Counted from the first letter of the stretch, positions 51,567 through 61,033 are shown. The stretch is 64,000 nucleotides of DNA from Sedimenticola_A sp040506425 (GCA_965224515.1 OZ245051.1:3224001-3288000), one strand, 5' to 3'. Numbers and translations: made by a program. The notes: generated by a model not told the origin, from the letters alone.

Positions 51567-52784
51567 TCACCTGAGTGTGAGAGACATGGCGTTGCGGACT
51601 TCAGCCATGGTCTCTTGGGCCACATCCCTTGCCTCTTCAGTACCCTCGGCAATAATGTTTCTTACCAGTTCAGGCTGATCCTCGAACTCCCTGGCCCGCT
51701 CCTGTATCGGTTTCAGCTCATTGAGCACCGCATCGATAACAGGCTGCTTGCACTCAATACAGCCGATACCGGCGGTTTTGCACCCCTCCTGCACCCAGGC
51801 TTTCACATCCTCGCCCGAGTAAACCTCGTGAAACTGCCACACAGGACACCGTGCAGGATCACCGGGATCTTTTCTTCGTACCCGGTTGGTATCGGTGGGC
51901 ATGGTCCTCAGCTCTTTCTCAACCACCTCGGGGTGGTCACGCAGGGCGATGGTGTTGCCGTAGCTCTTGGACATTTTCTGACCGTCCAGCCCGGGCATTT
52001 TGGAGGCCTTGGTCAACATGGGCTGGGGCTCGGGCAGAATAATGCGGCCACCACCTTCGAGGTAGCCGAACAGGCGTTCGCGATCATTGACGGTGATGTT
52101 CTGCTGGCTGTCCAGCAGCGCACGAGCGGCTTCCAGGGCCTCCTGGTCACCCTGCTCCTGGTACGCCTTGCGATAGCGCTTGTAGAGTTTCGCACTCTTC
52201 TTGCCCATCTTCTTCATGGCGGTTATTGCCAGCTCTTCGAAATTAGGCTCTCTTCCGTAAATATGGTTGAAGCGGCGGGCCACTTCACGGGTAAGTTCAA
52301 CGTGGGCCACCTGGTCTTCACCGACCGGCACCATGCCGGCCTTGTAGATCAGAATATCCGCCGCCTGCAGCAGCGGGTAGCCTAGAAATCCGTAGGTGGC
52401 GAGGTCTTTCTCTTTCAACTTCTCCTGCTGATCCTTGTAGCTGGGAACACGCTCCAGCCAGCCCAGGGGGGTAATCATGGAGAGCAGCAGGTGGAACTCA
52501 GCATGCTCAGGCACCTGGGACTGGATGAACAGCTTCGCCTCACCGTGATTGACCCCTGCAGCAAGCCAGTCGATGACCATGTCCCAGATACTCTGGGGAA
52601 TGATGCTGGGGTCCTCATAGTGGGTGGTCAGCGCATGCCAGTCGGCAACGAAAAAATAACAGTCGTATTCGTGTTGCAGTTCAACCCAGTTTTTCAGTAC
52701 CCCGTGGTAATGCCCCAGGTGCAGGCGTCCGGTTGGACGCATACCGGAAAGGACGCGGGCGTGCTGTGCAGGAACGGTGTTCAA
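51567..52784 (-). CDS. trpS: Tryptophanyl-tRNA synthetase
   Basis: Class I synthetase for tryptophan. The 406 residues include the HIGH equivalent HLGHYHG (near 21), GEDQVAHVELTREVARRFN (near 148) and the KMSKS motif QKMSKSYGNTI (near 248). This is the longer form with an inserted segment of extra helices around 165-245, common in Gammaproteobacteria. AAGGAAG lies five bases before the TTG at 52784, which I take as the start. The upstream TTG at 52799 would put that ribosome site inside the coding region. Confidence 0.93.
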   Translation of the reverse strand: MNTVPAQHARVLSGMRPTGRLHLGHYHGVLKNWVELQHEYDCYFFVADWHALTTHYEDPSIIPQSIWDMVIDWLAAGVNHGEAKLFIQSQVPEHAEFHLLLSMITPLGWLERVPSYKDQQEKLKEKDLATYGFLGYPLLQAADILIYKAGMVPVGEDQVAHVELTREVARRFNHIYGREPNFEELAITAMKKMGKKSAKLYKRYRKAYQEQGDQEALEAARALLDSQQNITVNDRERLFGYLEGGGRIILPEPQPMLTKASKMPGLDGQKMSKSYGNTIALRDHPEVVEKELRTMPTDTNRVRRKDPGDPARCPVWQFHEVYSGEDVKAWVQEGCKTAGIGCIECKQPVIDAVLNELKPIQERAREFEDQPELVRNIIAEGTEEARDVAQETMAEVRNAMSLTLR

Positions 52785-52876
52785 AGTGACTTCCTTCAAT
52801 GGTTTTTAATTCTGTGGCCGGGGTTATCCGGCAAGTGCGATATGTTACCAGTTATTAGGGTGCCGGGTTAATCACC

Positions 52877-53536
52877 TTAGTTGAGTCCCACCAGTGCGGC
52901 ACTGAGGCTCTGCACCAGGTTGATACCGGGGGTGAGGATGGTTCCGAGCAGGCCGCTGACCAGCAGCCCGATGACGATTACCAGCCCCCAGGGCTCCAGC
53001 TTGGCATAACTCATGGCCAGTCTTGGCGGTAGCAGGGAGGTGAGGATCCGACCGCCGTCCAGGGGAAGAATCGGCAGTAAATTCAACACCATAAGAATCG
53101 AGTTAATGATAATACCGATAGACCCCATGTAATAAAGGGGCAAGGCGAGCCAGGCCATGCTGCTGTCCAGGGAGACACCGATTTTCAGCATCACCGCCCA
53201 GAAGATGGCCATTAAAAGATTGGCCATGGGTCCTGCCAGGGCTACCAGGGCCATATCGCGACGGGGGTTACCCAGATTCCGCCAGTCCACCGGTACTGGC
53301 TTGGCCCACCCAAAGAGGAATCCAGAGAAAAAGTACATCAGCAGGGGTACCAGGATAGTGCCTATGGGGTCGATATGTTTCAAGGGATTGAAGGTCACCC
53401 GCCCAAGCATGCTGGCGGTGGAATCGCCCAGCCTCTTGGCAACCCAGCCGTGAGCGGCCTCGTGGACGGTAATGGCGAACAGCATTGGCAGTGCCAGTAC
53501 CGCAATCTGTTGCATGGTGGTTAGATCGTTCAACAT
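52877..53536 (-). CDS. Site-2 protease family (M50) membrane protease
   Basis: 219-residue inner-membrane metalloprotease with HEAAHGWVAKRLGD (HExxH, near 25) and the second metal-ligand motif NLLPILPLDGGRIL (near 150), plus about five hydrophobic helices. There is no PDZ domain, so it differs from RseP and is like the small YwhC/SpoIVFB-type members. Its substrate is unknown. It stands between trpS and the YciO gene, a common neighbourhood. Confidence 0.88.
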   Translation of the reverse strand: MLNDLTTMQQIAVLALPMLFAITVHEAAHGWVAKRLGDSTASMLGRVTFNPLKHIDPIGTILVPLLMYFFSGFLFGWAKPVPVDWRNLGNPRRDMALVALAGPMANLLMAIFWAVMLKIGVSLDSSMAWLALPLYYMGSIGIIINSILMVLNLLPILPLDGGRILTSLLPPRLAMSYAKLEPWGLVIVIGLLVSGLLGTILTPGINLVQSLSAALVGLN

Positions 53537-53588
53537 TGTTTAATCTCTGCCTTTTTACGCCGAACAGCTTTGGGTGAGCACGGTTCGA

Positions 53589-54209
53589 TTATTCAAATAG
53601 GGATGCATCGCCCTTACCGACTCTGACCACCTGGGGCGTCTCATCCTCCATATCCACCACGGTGGTCGGTTCAAATCCGCAATAACCGCCATCGATGATC
53701 AGGTCGACCTGGTGGCTCAACAGATCTTTCATTTCGTAGGGATCGGTCAGCGGCATATCCTCACCGGGCATGATCAGGGTTGAGCTCATCAGCGGCTCAC
53801 CCAGGGTTCCCAGCAACTCCTGGGCAATGGCATTGTCCGGCACGCGGATACCGATGGTTTTACGCCTGGGGTGCTGCAGACGTCGTGGAACCTGCTTGGT
53901 GGCCTTGTGAATAAAGGTATAGGGTCCTGGGGTCAGTGTCTTTAGCATGCGGTAATGCTGGTTGCCGACCTTGGCATAGGTCGAGATTTCTGAGAGATCC
54001 CGACAGACCAGCGTGAAGTTGTGCTTGTCGTCCAGTTGGCGGATTCTGCGGATGCGCTCCATGGCCGTTTTGTCGCCGATATGGCAGCCCAGTGCGTAGC
54101 TGGAGTCGGTCGGATAGATTACGAGACCACCTTTATGGATGATCTCCACCGCACTGGCTATGAGCCGTTTCTGGGGATTGTCAGGATGGATCTGAAGAAA
54201 CAGGGACAT
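53589..54209 (-). CDS. YciO/Sua5/YrdC-family threonylcarbamoyl-AMP synthase-like protein
   Basis: 206-residue protein of the YciO branch. KGGLVIYPTDSSYALGCHIGDKTAMERIRRIR (near 27-59) is the substrate and nucleotide binding segment, then TPGPYTFIHKATKQVPRRLQHPRRKTIGIRVP (near 110). YrdC/Sua5 proteins make threonylcarbamoyl-adenylate for tRNA t6A. YciO is much less active in Escherichia coli and its cellular task is unclear. It follows the PHP phosphoesterase. Confidence 0.9.
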   Translation of the reverse strand: MSLFLQIHPDNPQKRLIASAVEIIHKGGLVIYPTDSSYALGCHIGDKTAMERIRRIRQLDDKHNFTLVCRDLSEISTYAKVGNQHYRMLKTLTPGPYTFIHKATKQVPRRLQHPRRKTIGIRVPDNAIAQELLGTLGEPLMSSTLIMPGEDMPLTDPYEMKDLLSHQVDLIIDGGYCGFEPTTVVDMEDETPQVVRVGKGDASLFE

Positions 54210-54230
54210 AAAATAATTTACTCGAATGAA

Positions 54231-55088
54231 TCAGGCGGATACGGCGGTCTGGAGCTGTATCCAGCCATCCCATACCGGCCGGACACTGTCCGGCATTGGC
54301 TCAAGCCGACCCAGGTCATTCCATTGGTTTTCGGGTCCGTGGTAATCGGAACCACATGAACCTTTCAGGTCAAAGTCCTTGGCATGACGGGCCATGGTGA
54401 AATTTTCATCCCTGCTGTGGCTGCCGGATACGACTTCGATCGCCTCGCCACCGGCTGCCTTGAACTCCTTGATCAGGCGGCGAAGCTTTGTTCGGGTCAG
54501 CTTATATCGCGCAGGATGTGCCAAAACCGCCTGGCCACCGGCAGCGCGAATCCATGACACAGCTTCACCGAGTTCAGCCCACTGCCCTGGCACATGACCG
54601 GGATTTCCCCGGGTGAGGAAACGCTTGAACACCTTGCGGGTATCTGGCGCATAGCCTTTTTCCACCAGGAAGCGGGCGAAGTGTGTGCGGCTGATCAGCC
54701 TGCCGTTTGATAAGGCCCTGGCCCCCTCGAAACTTCCTCTGACTCCCTCTTTTTCAAGCCGCCTGCCGATCTCTTCGGCTCTCCAGTCGCGAAACTCCCT
54801 GAGTTTTGCCAACCCATCCTGCAACTCCGTGTTTTCCGGGTCAACACCCAGACCGACAAGGTGCACGACCTGCGCATTCCAGGTTACAGACACCTCCACA
54901 CCAGGCACCAGGCAAACACCGGTTTCAATGGCTGCGAGCTCTGCTTCGGCTAGACCTTCAGTTGTGTCGTGGTCCGTCAGCGCAAGAATATTGACGCCTT
55001 TGGATGCAGCAAGCTCAAACAGCTCAGTAGGCGACAAAGTCCCATCAGAAGCGGTTGAGTGTGAATGTAAATCTATTAATAGAGACAT
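54231..55088 (-). CDS. PHP-domain phosphoesterase (RNase AM/YciV type)
   Basis: 285-residue PHP metallo-phosphoesterase. Metal motifs are DLHSHSTASDG (residues 6-16), LALTDHDTTEG (near 37) and GSDYHGPENQ (near 248), with PGVEVSV and VLAHPARY in between. The Escherichia coli homologue YciV/RNase AM trims the 5' ends of small and ribosomal RNAs. I chose the ATG at 55088, 13 bases after GAGG. A TTG at 55106 overlaps that site. It is the promoter-proximal gene of the yciV-yciO-M50-trpS-scpAB-rluB row. Confidence 0.9.
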   Translation of the reverse strand: MSLLIDLHSHSTASDGTLSPTELFELAASKGVNILALTDHDTTEGLAEAELAAIETGVCLVPGVEVSVTWNAQVVHLVGLGVDPENTELQDGLAKLREFRDWRAEEIGRRLEKEGVRGSFEGARALSNGRLISRTHFARFLVEKGYAPDTRKVFKRFLTRGNPGHVPGQWAELGEAVSWIRAAGGQAVLAHPARYKLTRTKLRRLIKEFKAAGGEAIEVVSGSHSRDENFTMARHAKDFDLKGSCGSDYHGPENQWNDLGRLEPMPDSVRPVWDGWIQLQTAVSA

Positions 55089-55233
55089 CAGGGTATTGTA
55101 CCTCAAAGGCCGCTAACAAACGCACGGAATTAACCTGTATTAACGGTATCAGAGGTATCCTGAGACTCTCTTCAGAGCTGCTGATACGATAGCAAGGTGA
55201 ACCAAAAGTTAAGCTGGGATACTATTGATCACC

Positions 55234-55992
55234 ATGACAATCCCACCCCCCGATATCTCCTGGTTTGCGGAAACCTTCAGCCAGGCATCCCTGATCATTA
55301 TTGAAGCATGGGAAGACACAGGACTGGAGCATTCCACCACCGAACCAAGTCCTGAAATGCTCAGTGGCGCAATGGAACAATTGATTGAGCTGCTTAAGGT
55401 CAAGGGTGGTGATACCCCCCCTGCTCCTGCGGCTGATGACGGACCAGGTAGCACCGATATCAGTGAACTGGGTCACTACGGCATTAGCATTCTCGAAGAG
55501 TTTGCCCTGATGTCCGATGACCTCGCTCTTTCAGACAGCCACAAAACCTGGGAACTGCTGGCGGTATCCCTAACAAGATGGCTGGCAGCCAACGGGGCCG
55601 AGATCACTTCCCTGGACCTGGTCGTGAACGGATTCGCCTTTATCGCCAACCGATCGGCAAGCCGGGAAGAGCTTGAGATACTCTTCATGGCCATGAGTGA
55701 GATCACGGAGGCGATGGCACCTGTTGAGTCTCACCCCGGTGACGATAGAGAGGAATTGCCACAGTCGGAAGAGATGCTGCTGCTAAACAGGGGCATTGTA
55801 GCCACAAGGACTCACTCCCCAAACCTGATGGAGACAGCATTTTCCGATATCGTCCGCTTGATACCAGAGAAGGCGCCCCGCTTCTTCCAGGAAGGCATGG
55901 AGCAGCTAGAGTTGATAAACTACCCGGACCAGGTAAGAGAAGTAATCCAGCGCTATGCCGGAGATTGGCCTGAACAACGGACTTTACACTAG
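55234..55992 (+). CDS. Hypothetical acidic protein
   Basis: 252-residue protein I do not recognise. It is acidic, mostly helical by composition, with no signal peptide or transmembrane segment. A Pro/Ala/Asp-rich stretch (DTPPAPAADDGPGS, near 67) separates a short N-terminal part from a helical core (about 85-252). The ATG at 55234 has only a weak GGGA upstream. A TTG at 55225 is possible. It lies between the divergent PHP gene and yciB. Protein-like codon pattern over 750 bases supports a real gene. Confidence 0.65.
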   Translation: MTIPPPDISWFAETFSQASLIIIEAWEDTGLEHSTTEPSPEMLSGAMEQLIELLKVKGGDTPPAPAADDGPGSTDISELGHYGISILEEFALMSDDLALSDSHKTWELLAVSLTRWLAANGAEITSLDLVVNGFAFIANRSASREELEILFMAMSEITEAMAPVESHPGDDREELPQSEEMLLLNRGIVATRTHSPNLMETAFSDIVRLIPEKAPRFFQEGMEQLELINYPDQVREVIQRYAGDWPEQRTLH

Positions 55993-56058
55993 AAATACAT
56001 ATTAATAATCATATAGTTACCGATTATATTTAAATGTTTTTCTAATCTAAGGCTAGAC

Positions 56059-56610
56059 ATGAAATTTTTAACAGATTTTTTTCCGGTAGTACTGTTCTTC
56101 ATCGCTTACCAGATCTACGACATCTATGTCGCTACCCAGGTTGCGATCGCCGCCTCCATGCTACAGGTGGGATTTGAATGGCTGAGGAACCGCACCGTAC
56201 CCAAGATGCACCTGATAACACTGGGGCTGCTGGTGGTGTTTGGTGGCCTGACGCTAGCCCTGCGTGACCCGCTGTTCATCAAATGGAAACCCACCGTGGT
56301 CAACTGGCTGTTTGCAGTTGCCTTTATCGGTAGCCAGTTCATCGGCGAAAAATCACTGATTGAACGAATGATGTCCCATGCAGTGACGCTGCCCGCTCAT
56401 ATATGGCCCCGGCTCAACATGGCCTGGGCCGTGTTCTTTGTGGCCATGGGCGCGATCAATCTCTATGTGGCCTTCAACTACCCGGAAGAGACCTGGGTGA
56501 ATTTCAAACTTTTCGGCATGATGGGACTGACCTTTCTGTTTGTCATTCTGCAGGCACTCTACATGGCCCGTTTTATGGAAGAGTCAACAGAAGCACCCGA
56601 GGAGACCTGA
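56059..56610 (+). CDS. yciB: Inner-membrane septation protein YciB (IspZ)
   Basis: 183-residue polytopic protein with the family start MKFLTDFFPVVLFFIAYQIYDIYVAT, five hydrophobic helices, RDPLFIKWKPTVVNWLFAVAF (near 72) and ARFMEE near the end. In Enterobacteria YciB affects cell-envelope and septum formation. The TGA stop is followed at once by the ATG of the YciI gene, so the pair is coupled. This yciB-yciI order is common. Confidence 0.94.
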   Translation: MKFLTDFFPVVLFFIAYQIYDIYVATQVAIAASMLQVGFEWLRNRTVPKMHLITLGLLVVFGGLTLALRDPLFIKWKPTVVNWLFAVAFIGSQFIGEKSLIERMMSHAVTLPAHIWPRLNMAWAVFFVAMGAINLYVAFNYPEETWVNFKLFGMMGLTFLFVILQALYMARFMEESTEAPEET

Positions 56611-56910
56611 ATGTTTTACGCCATCATGGGAACTGACCGTGAGGACAGCCTGGACGCCCGGCTTGCCGCACGCCCTGAACATCTGGAACGCATCAAGGCG
56701 CTACAGGAAGAGGGACGTTTGCTGGTTGCAGGCCCCCACCCCGCCATCGACAGTGAAGATCCGGGGCCAGCGGGTTTTACCGGCAGCCTGATAATCGCGG
56801 AGTTCGACACTCTTGATGCGGCAAAAGAGTGGGCGGACCAAGACCCCTACACACTCACTGGTGTATTTGCCAACGTCAGCGTAAAGCCCTACAAGAAAGT
56901 TTTACCCTAA
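56611..56910 (+). CDS. YciI family protein
   Basis: 99-residue soluble protein of the YciI/YCII fold, with YAIMGTDREDSLDARLAARPEHLERI and the catalytic-like His and Asp (RPEHLER and IAEFDTLDAAKEWADQDPY). Members include dehydrochlorinases and proteins of unknown role. The function here is unknown. It starts one base after the yciB stop and faces moaA. Confidence 0.92.
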   Translation: MFYAIMGTDREDSLDARLAARPEHLERIKALQEEGRLLVAGPHPAIDSEDPGPAGFTGSLIIAEFDTLDAAKEWADQDPYTLTGVFANVSVKPYKKVLP

Positions 56911-56921
56911 TAGAACCGGTA

Positions 56922-57902
56922 TCAGCCGCCGGTCATGGACATGACACGCACTACCTGGCCCGGGTTGTCGTTGAATTCGTGCTTCTCGGGCTTACGTTCA
57001 ATCGCTTCCAGAATGGCCTCTTTGAGCTGATCGTCAGTCAGCCCCTGTCGAAGCAGTGGACGAAACTCAAGCTTGTCCTGCTGTCCCAGGCAGAGGTAGA
57101 GAGTTCCCTCCGAAGAGAGACGAACCCGGTTACAGTCTTCGCAAAAGTGCTGTGACATGGGGGTGATAAAACCGATCTTCAGGCGACCACCCACCACTTT
57201 CAGGTACTTTGCAGGTCCAGCCCCCTTCATTTTCGCCGGTTCCAGCTCGAAACGCTGCTCCAGCTGTTCACGCACCTCGGCCAGACTTACGTAGCGATCC
57301 TTGGCATTCTGCCCGGCTTCACCTACCGGCATGGTCTCGATAAAACGCAGTGTAAAACGATTTTCAAGGCAGAAATCCACCATGTCGCCCACTTCGTGGT
57401 AATTCAGGTCACGCATCACCACCATGTTGATCTTGATAGGATGAAACCCGGCCTCCCTTGCGGCCATAAGGCCCTCAATCACCTTGCTCAGATCTCCCTG
57501 GGTGATCTCCCTGAATACATCGGGGTTGAGGGTGTCGAGGCTGACATTGATGCGACTGACCCCGGCCTCCCGTATGACCCTGGCATGTTTTGCCAGCTGG
57601 GAGGCGTTGGTACTCATGGAGAGGTCTTCAATTCCTGGCAGGGCACCGATCTGGGTAACCATCTCCCCGATATCCTGACGCACCAGGGGCTCTCCGCCGG
57701 TAAAGCGCACCTTGCTGACCCCCATTTCACTGAAGATACGAACCAGCCTGACAAATTCATCCAGGGTGAGCTGCTCATCCCGATCGGAAAAATCGTTGAA
57801 TCCCTTGGGAATGCAGTAGAAACAGCGGAAGTCACAGCGGTCCGTAACGGACAACCGAAGATACTCTATTTTACGACCGAAACGATCGATAAGCTCAGAC
57901 AT
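56922..57902 (-). CDS. moaA: GTP 3',8-cyclase MoaA
   Basis: Radical SAM enzyme that starts molybdenum cofactor synthesis from GTP. The 326 residues have the N-terminal SAM cluster CDFRCFYC (near 23), TGGEPLVR (near 70), the C-terminal cluster cysteines CEDCNRVRLSSEGTLYLCL (near 255) and the essential C-terminal Gly-Gly (MSMTGG). It lies beside the nap operon, whose NapA needs the cofactor, but a terminator separates the two, so it has its own promoter in 57903-57965. Confidence 0.97.
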   Translation of the reverse strand: MSELIDRFGRKIEYLRLSVTDRCDFRCFYCIPKGFNDFSDRDEQLTLDEFVRLVRIFSEMGVSKVRFTGGEPLVRQDIGEMVTQIGALPGIEDLSMSTNASQLAKHARVIREAGVSRINVSLDTLNPDVFREITQGDLSKVIEGLMAAREAGFHPIKINMVVMRDLNYHEVGDMVDFCLENRFTLRFIETMPVGEAGQNAKDRYVSLAEVREQLEQRFELEPAKMKGAGPAKYLKVVGGRLKIGFITPMSQHFCEDCNRVRLSSEGTLYLCLGQQDKLEFRPLLRQGLTDDQLKEAILEAIERKPEKHEFNDNPGQVVRVMSMTGG

Positions 57903-57965
57903 GTGTCGACTCCAGGGTTGCTTCCACTTGCCGCCAAGGGCATTGTCGACCGTCTGTTATTAAAA

Positions 57966-58004
57966 GACAATAACCCGGCAGGGGTGTTCCACCGGGTTAT
58001 TGTC
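57966..58004 (-). terminator. Intrinsic terminator of the nap operon
   Basis: GACAATAACCCGG and CCGGGTTATTGTC form a perfect 13-pair stem, followed on the minus strand by TTTTAAT. It lies 41 bases past the napC stop and before moaA. Confidence 0.82.
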
Positions 58005-58045
58005 AACGATCAAGGGCGCACAGTATCCACCCGCTAAACATGGTA

Positions 58046-58633
58046 TTACCCTTCTGCAGCTTCCATATCCTCAGCCGGGTCATAGCCTTCAGGAAGACTG
58101 TGAGCGATACCCTTGTGACAGTCAATACAGGTCTTGGCGGGTTCCTTTCCATCCACGGCATCCCAGTAGTGTGGGTCGTGGGCATCAGCGCTGCGGGAAT
58201 CCTGCTTATCCATGTCCATTGACTGGAACTTGTGGCAGTTTCGGCACTCCCGCGAATCGGTTGCCTTCATGGCACGCCAGACATTCTCTGCCAGTTGCAG
58301 ACGTTTCGCCTCGAACTTCTCTGGCGTATCGATAGTGCCCAACATCTTATGGTAAAGCTCGTTACTGGCCTGTATCTTGCGCACGATCTTGTGAATCCAC
58401 TCCTTGGGAACGTGGCAGTCCGGGCATGTTGCACGCACACCGGTACGGTTGGTGAAATGTACGGTCTCCTGCAGTTCCTGGTAGACCGTGGCTTCCATCT
58501 CGTGGCATGAGATACAGAATGCTTCAGTATTGGTTGCCTCCATGGCGGTATTAAAACCACCCCAGAGGATAATACCCAAAACGATACCTATAATGAGAGT
58601 CTTGAAGACCCCGCGTTTTGCCCCGTTGCTCAT
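58046..58633 (-). CDS. napC: Tetrahaem cytochrome c NapC
   Basis: NapC/NirT-family quinol dehydrogenase that passes electrons to NapB. The 195 residues have an N-terminal membrane anchor (about 9-28) and four haem motifs: CISCH (near 38), CPDCH, CRNCH and CIDCH (near 170). It is the last gene of napFDAGHBC. With NapGH in the same operon, quinol can be oxidised by either route. Confidence 0.95.
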   Translation of the reverse strand: MSNGAKRGVFKTLIIGIVLGIILWGGFNTAMEATNTEAFCISCHEMEATVYQELQETVHFTNRTGVRATCPDCHVPKEWIHKIVRKIQASNELYHKMLGTIDTPEKFEAKRLQLAENVWRAMKATDSRECRNCHKFQSMDMDKQDSRSADAHDPHYWDAVDGKEPAKTCIDCHKGIAHSLPEGYDPAEDMEAAEG

Positions 58634-58704
58634 AATAATTCCCGTCTAACTAACTTATTGACACCTAGTGGTGCTGTTTACATTGCTCTACAACCGCCCC
58701 GAAT

Positions 58705-58728
58705 GTGCCCGGTCCAATGACCGGGCAC
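58705..58728 (-). other. Hairpin between napB and napC
   Basis: GTGCCCGGTC and GACCGGGCAC form a perfect ten-pair stem with a four-base loop in the 114-base napB-napC gap. There is no T run. It may adjust the amount of napC relative to the upstream genes by RNA processing or pausing. Confidence 0.6.
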
Positions 58729-58747
58729 CACCAGGGTTTACTGCTAC

Positions 58748-59176
58748 TTACTTCGCGCCGACAAAGGCGTTACCAACCACGGGCTCTGCATCCAGCTGAA
58801 GCGCATGGCACTGGTTGCAGAAGTAACGACGGCTTGAAACCTTATCCAAGGTCTTACCGTCACGGGTCACGTAGTGGCTGTCACCTGCCTTGGGTGCCTT
58901 CTTCGCCTTGTAGGTCTTGGCGGAGTGACACTTCATGCAGGTATTCACCTTCAGGTTGATCTCCTCCTTGTCGATCTTGTGAGGAATCATCGGCGGCTGG
59001 ATCTTGTAGCTGCGATCAAACGCACCTTTCACGATTTCCTGTTTCCTCTTGTCCGGTGCTTTTGACGCGTCGTTTACTGCCTGGTCACCACGCAGAAACT
59101 CGACGCCCGAGAAAGCTGCACTGGAGAACATGAACGTCGCCAGAACAACCATTAGGGTAAGTATTGATTTCTTCAT
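58748..59176 (-). CDS. napB: Periplasmic nitrate reductase, dihaem cytochrome NapB
   Basis: Small periplasmic subunit that passes electrons to NapA. The 142-residue precursor has a signal peptide (MKKSILTLMVVLATFMFSSA to about residue 25), and haem motifs CMKCH (near 87) and CNQCH (near 127), with the conserved PPMIPHKIDKEEINLKVNTC before the first. I chose the ATG at 59176, behind GGAGAT. The longer frame overlaps napH. Confidence 0.95.
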   Translation of the reverse strand: MKKSILTLMVVLATFMFSSAAFSGVEFLRGDQAVNDASKAPDKRKQEIVKGAFDRSYKIQPPMIPHKIDKEEINLKVNTCMKCHSAKTYKAKKAPKAGDSHYVTRDGKTLDKVSSRRYFCNQCHALQLDAEPVVGNAFVGAK

Positions 59177-59231
59177 CTTTATCTCCATCAAACTCAATGT
59201 TTGAAAACTAAAACTCCTGAAAACCTTTTGC

Positions 59232-60164
59232 CTAGCTGCTGGTACTGTGTTGAGCATGGCCTTTGGCTACAGATGCTTTATCCACCTCGTCTTTAAGGTT
59301 ACGGTTACCGAATTGAAAAACGTCCACTGCACAGACATCAATGCAGCGACCGCAGTTGGTACAGTTGGAAGAGAGGATCACCGGGCTTAAGCCCTTGTCC
59401 GCCCCTTTCAGAGCAGGCTTGATCACCCGTGATTCAGGACAGACGGCGTAACAGTCCATGCAGTCATTGCAGACCTCGCGGTTTACAGCAACCACACGCA
59501 GCGGGCTGCGTACGCCAAGCAGGCTGTAGAAGGCACCTACCGGACATAACCGCCCACACCATCCATCCTTGCTCACCAGCAGATCGAACAGGAAGATGCC
59601 CAGGATCAGAACCCATGCCATGCCAAGCCCGAACACGATGCCGCGAAACATCATGGAGACCGGGTTGACCAGTTCCCACACGATAGAACCAGTAACCAGG
59701 GGCAGGACCAGTGTCAGGCCCAGCATCCAGTAACGGGTGCTGCGTGAGAGATGGGACGGTGAACTGATACCGAGTTTACGGCGCAGCCAGGCGGCGGCAT
59801 CTGTGACCATGTTGACCGGGCATACCCAGGAACAGTAGACCCGGCCTCCTACCAACAGGTAGAAGGCAATCACAATGATGACACCGATAATGGCTTCCTT
59901 GTGTGGCTCAACCCCGGCAAGCACCGCCTGTAGCAGAACATGGGGATCGGTCAGGGGAAGCACGTCCAGCGTCATGCTGGACGCCAGGTTCCCCTTAACA
60001 AGCCATGTTTCACGCTCCAGCCGGTCAACCAGGTACGGGCTGACAAGGAATAGCGCCAGAATCGACAACTGGCTGACACGGCGGAGAATCAGCCACATAT
60101 GGGCATGGAACCAGCCCTTTGCGGCAATGGCGTCTGCACCTACTGCTTTTGCTTGCTTGGCCAT
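59232..60164 (-). CDS. napH: Quinol dehydrogenase membrane component NapH
   Basis: 310-residue integral membrane protein with four or five helices, the cysteine motifs YCSWVCPVNMV (near 110) and WCGRLCPVGAF (near 202) typical of NapH/NosR-type proteins, and a C-terminal pair of 4Fe-4S motifs (CNDCMDCYAVCPE and CTNCGRCIDVCAVD, near 235-275). It works with NapG to oxidise ubi- or menaquinol. Its ATG overlaps the napG stop by 1 base. Confidence 0.95.
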   Translation of the reverse strand: MAKQAKAVGADAIAAKGWFHAHMWLILRRVSQLSILALFLVSPYLVDRLERETWLVKGNLASSMTLDVLPLTDPHVLLQAVLAGVEPHKEAIIGVIIVIAFYLLVGGRVYCSWVCPVNMVTDAAAWLRRKLGISSPSHLSRSTRYWMLGLTLVLPLVTGSIVWELVNPVSMMFRGIVFGLGMAWVLILGIFLFDLLVSKDGWCGRLCPVGAFYSLLGVRSPLRVVAVNREVCNDCMDCYAVCPESRVIKPALKGADKGLSPVILSSNCTNCGRCIDVCAVDVFQFGNRNLKDEVDKASVAKGHAQHSTSS

Positions 60165-61033
60165 TATTTACTCTCCAGTCCACGGTTCAGGGTGTCCAAT
60201 GGATTGGATGAAAAAGGGCTTTCCTTTTTCCTCTCATCTCCATCAATGATCAACCCCTTGCCTTGCAGGTCGTAGCGCACACCTTCGGGAAGGTTGTATT
60301 CGTGCTTTACGTCCGGTGCAACCAGTGACTTTCCTGCTCTCTCCTTCTCTTTCCAGCCGAGTCGATAGTGTTTGCCCAGTTCTCCCTTCGCCAGGTGGGT
60401 CGGGAAGATCTTTATTGCCGCCTCCTCGAGGATGCAGGCCTTCTCGCAGAGTCCACAACCTGTACAGGCGTCTGAATGCACCACTGGAATAAACAGTGCA
60501 TGCTTGCCTGAACGGTCGTTGTGGAGATACTCCAGCGAGATGGCATCACCTCGAATCGGGCAGACGTTGAAGCAAACCTCACAGCGCAATCCGAGGAATG
60601 CGATACAGGTCTCCTGGTCCACTACTACAGCCAGTCCCATCCGTGCATCATTGATGTCGGTGAGACTGTGGTCCAGGGCATTGGTCGGACAGACGGGTAT
60701 GCAGGGGATGTCCTCACACATCTCGCAGGGGCCGGTCCGGGCTGTGAAATACGGTGTACCTGTTGGCACCTCGTCACCCAGTTGACCCAATTTGAGAATA
60801 TCGTAGGGACAGTCCCGAACACAGAGACCGCAACGGATACATGCGCCGAGGAACTCATCCTCCGGGAGTGCTCCCGGTGGACGAACTGCCATCGCCGGCA
60901 GGGAATCGGCCTGTTTCGAATAGAAACCGAGCCCCATACCCATCAGCCCCACACCACATGCAGTCTTGAGCATATTGCCCATGAACTGACGGCGGTTGAC
61001 GCCTCTCTCTTGACCATTACCTGAATCTGACAT
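60164..61033 (-). CDS. napG: Ferredoxin-type protein NapG
   Basis: Periplasmic iron-sulfur partner of NapH. The 289 residues begin with a Tat-like signal (VNRRQFMGNMLKTACG) and hold four 4Fe-4S motifs: CIRCGLCVRDCPYD, CEMCEDIPCIPVCP, CEVCFNVCPIRGD and CTGCGLCEKACILEE. It starts 84 bases after napA, with a hairpin in between. Confidence 0.95.
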   Translation of the reverse strand: MSDSGNGQERGVNRRQFMGNMLKTACGVGLMGMGLGFYSKQADSLPAMAVRPPGALPEDEFLGACIRCGLCVRDCPYDILKLGQLGDEVPTGTPYFTARTGPCEMCEDIPCIPVCPTNALDHSLTDINDARMGLAVVVDQETCIAFLGLRCEVCFNVCPIRGDAISLEYLHNDRSGKHALFIPVVHSDACTGCGLCEKACILEEAAIKIFPTHLAKGELGKHYRLGWKEKERAGKSLVAPDVKHEYNLPEGVRYDLQGKGLIIDGDERKKESPFSSNPLDTLNRGLESK

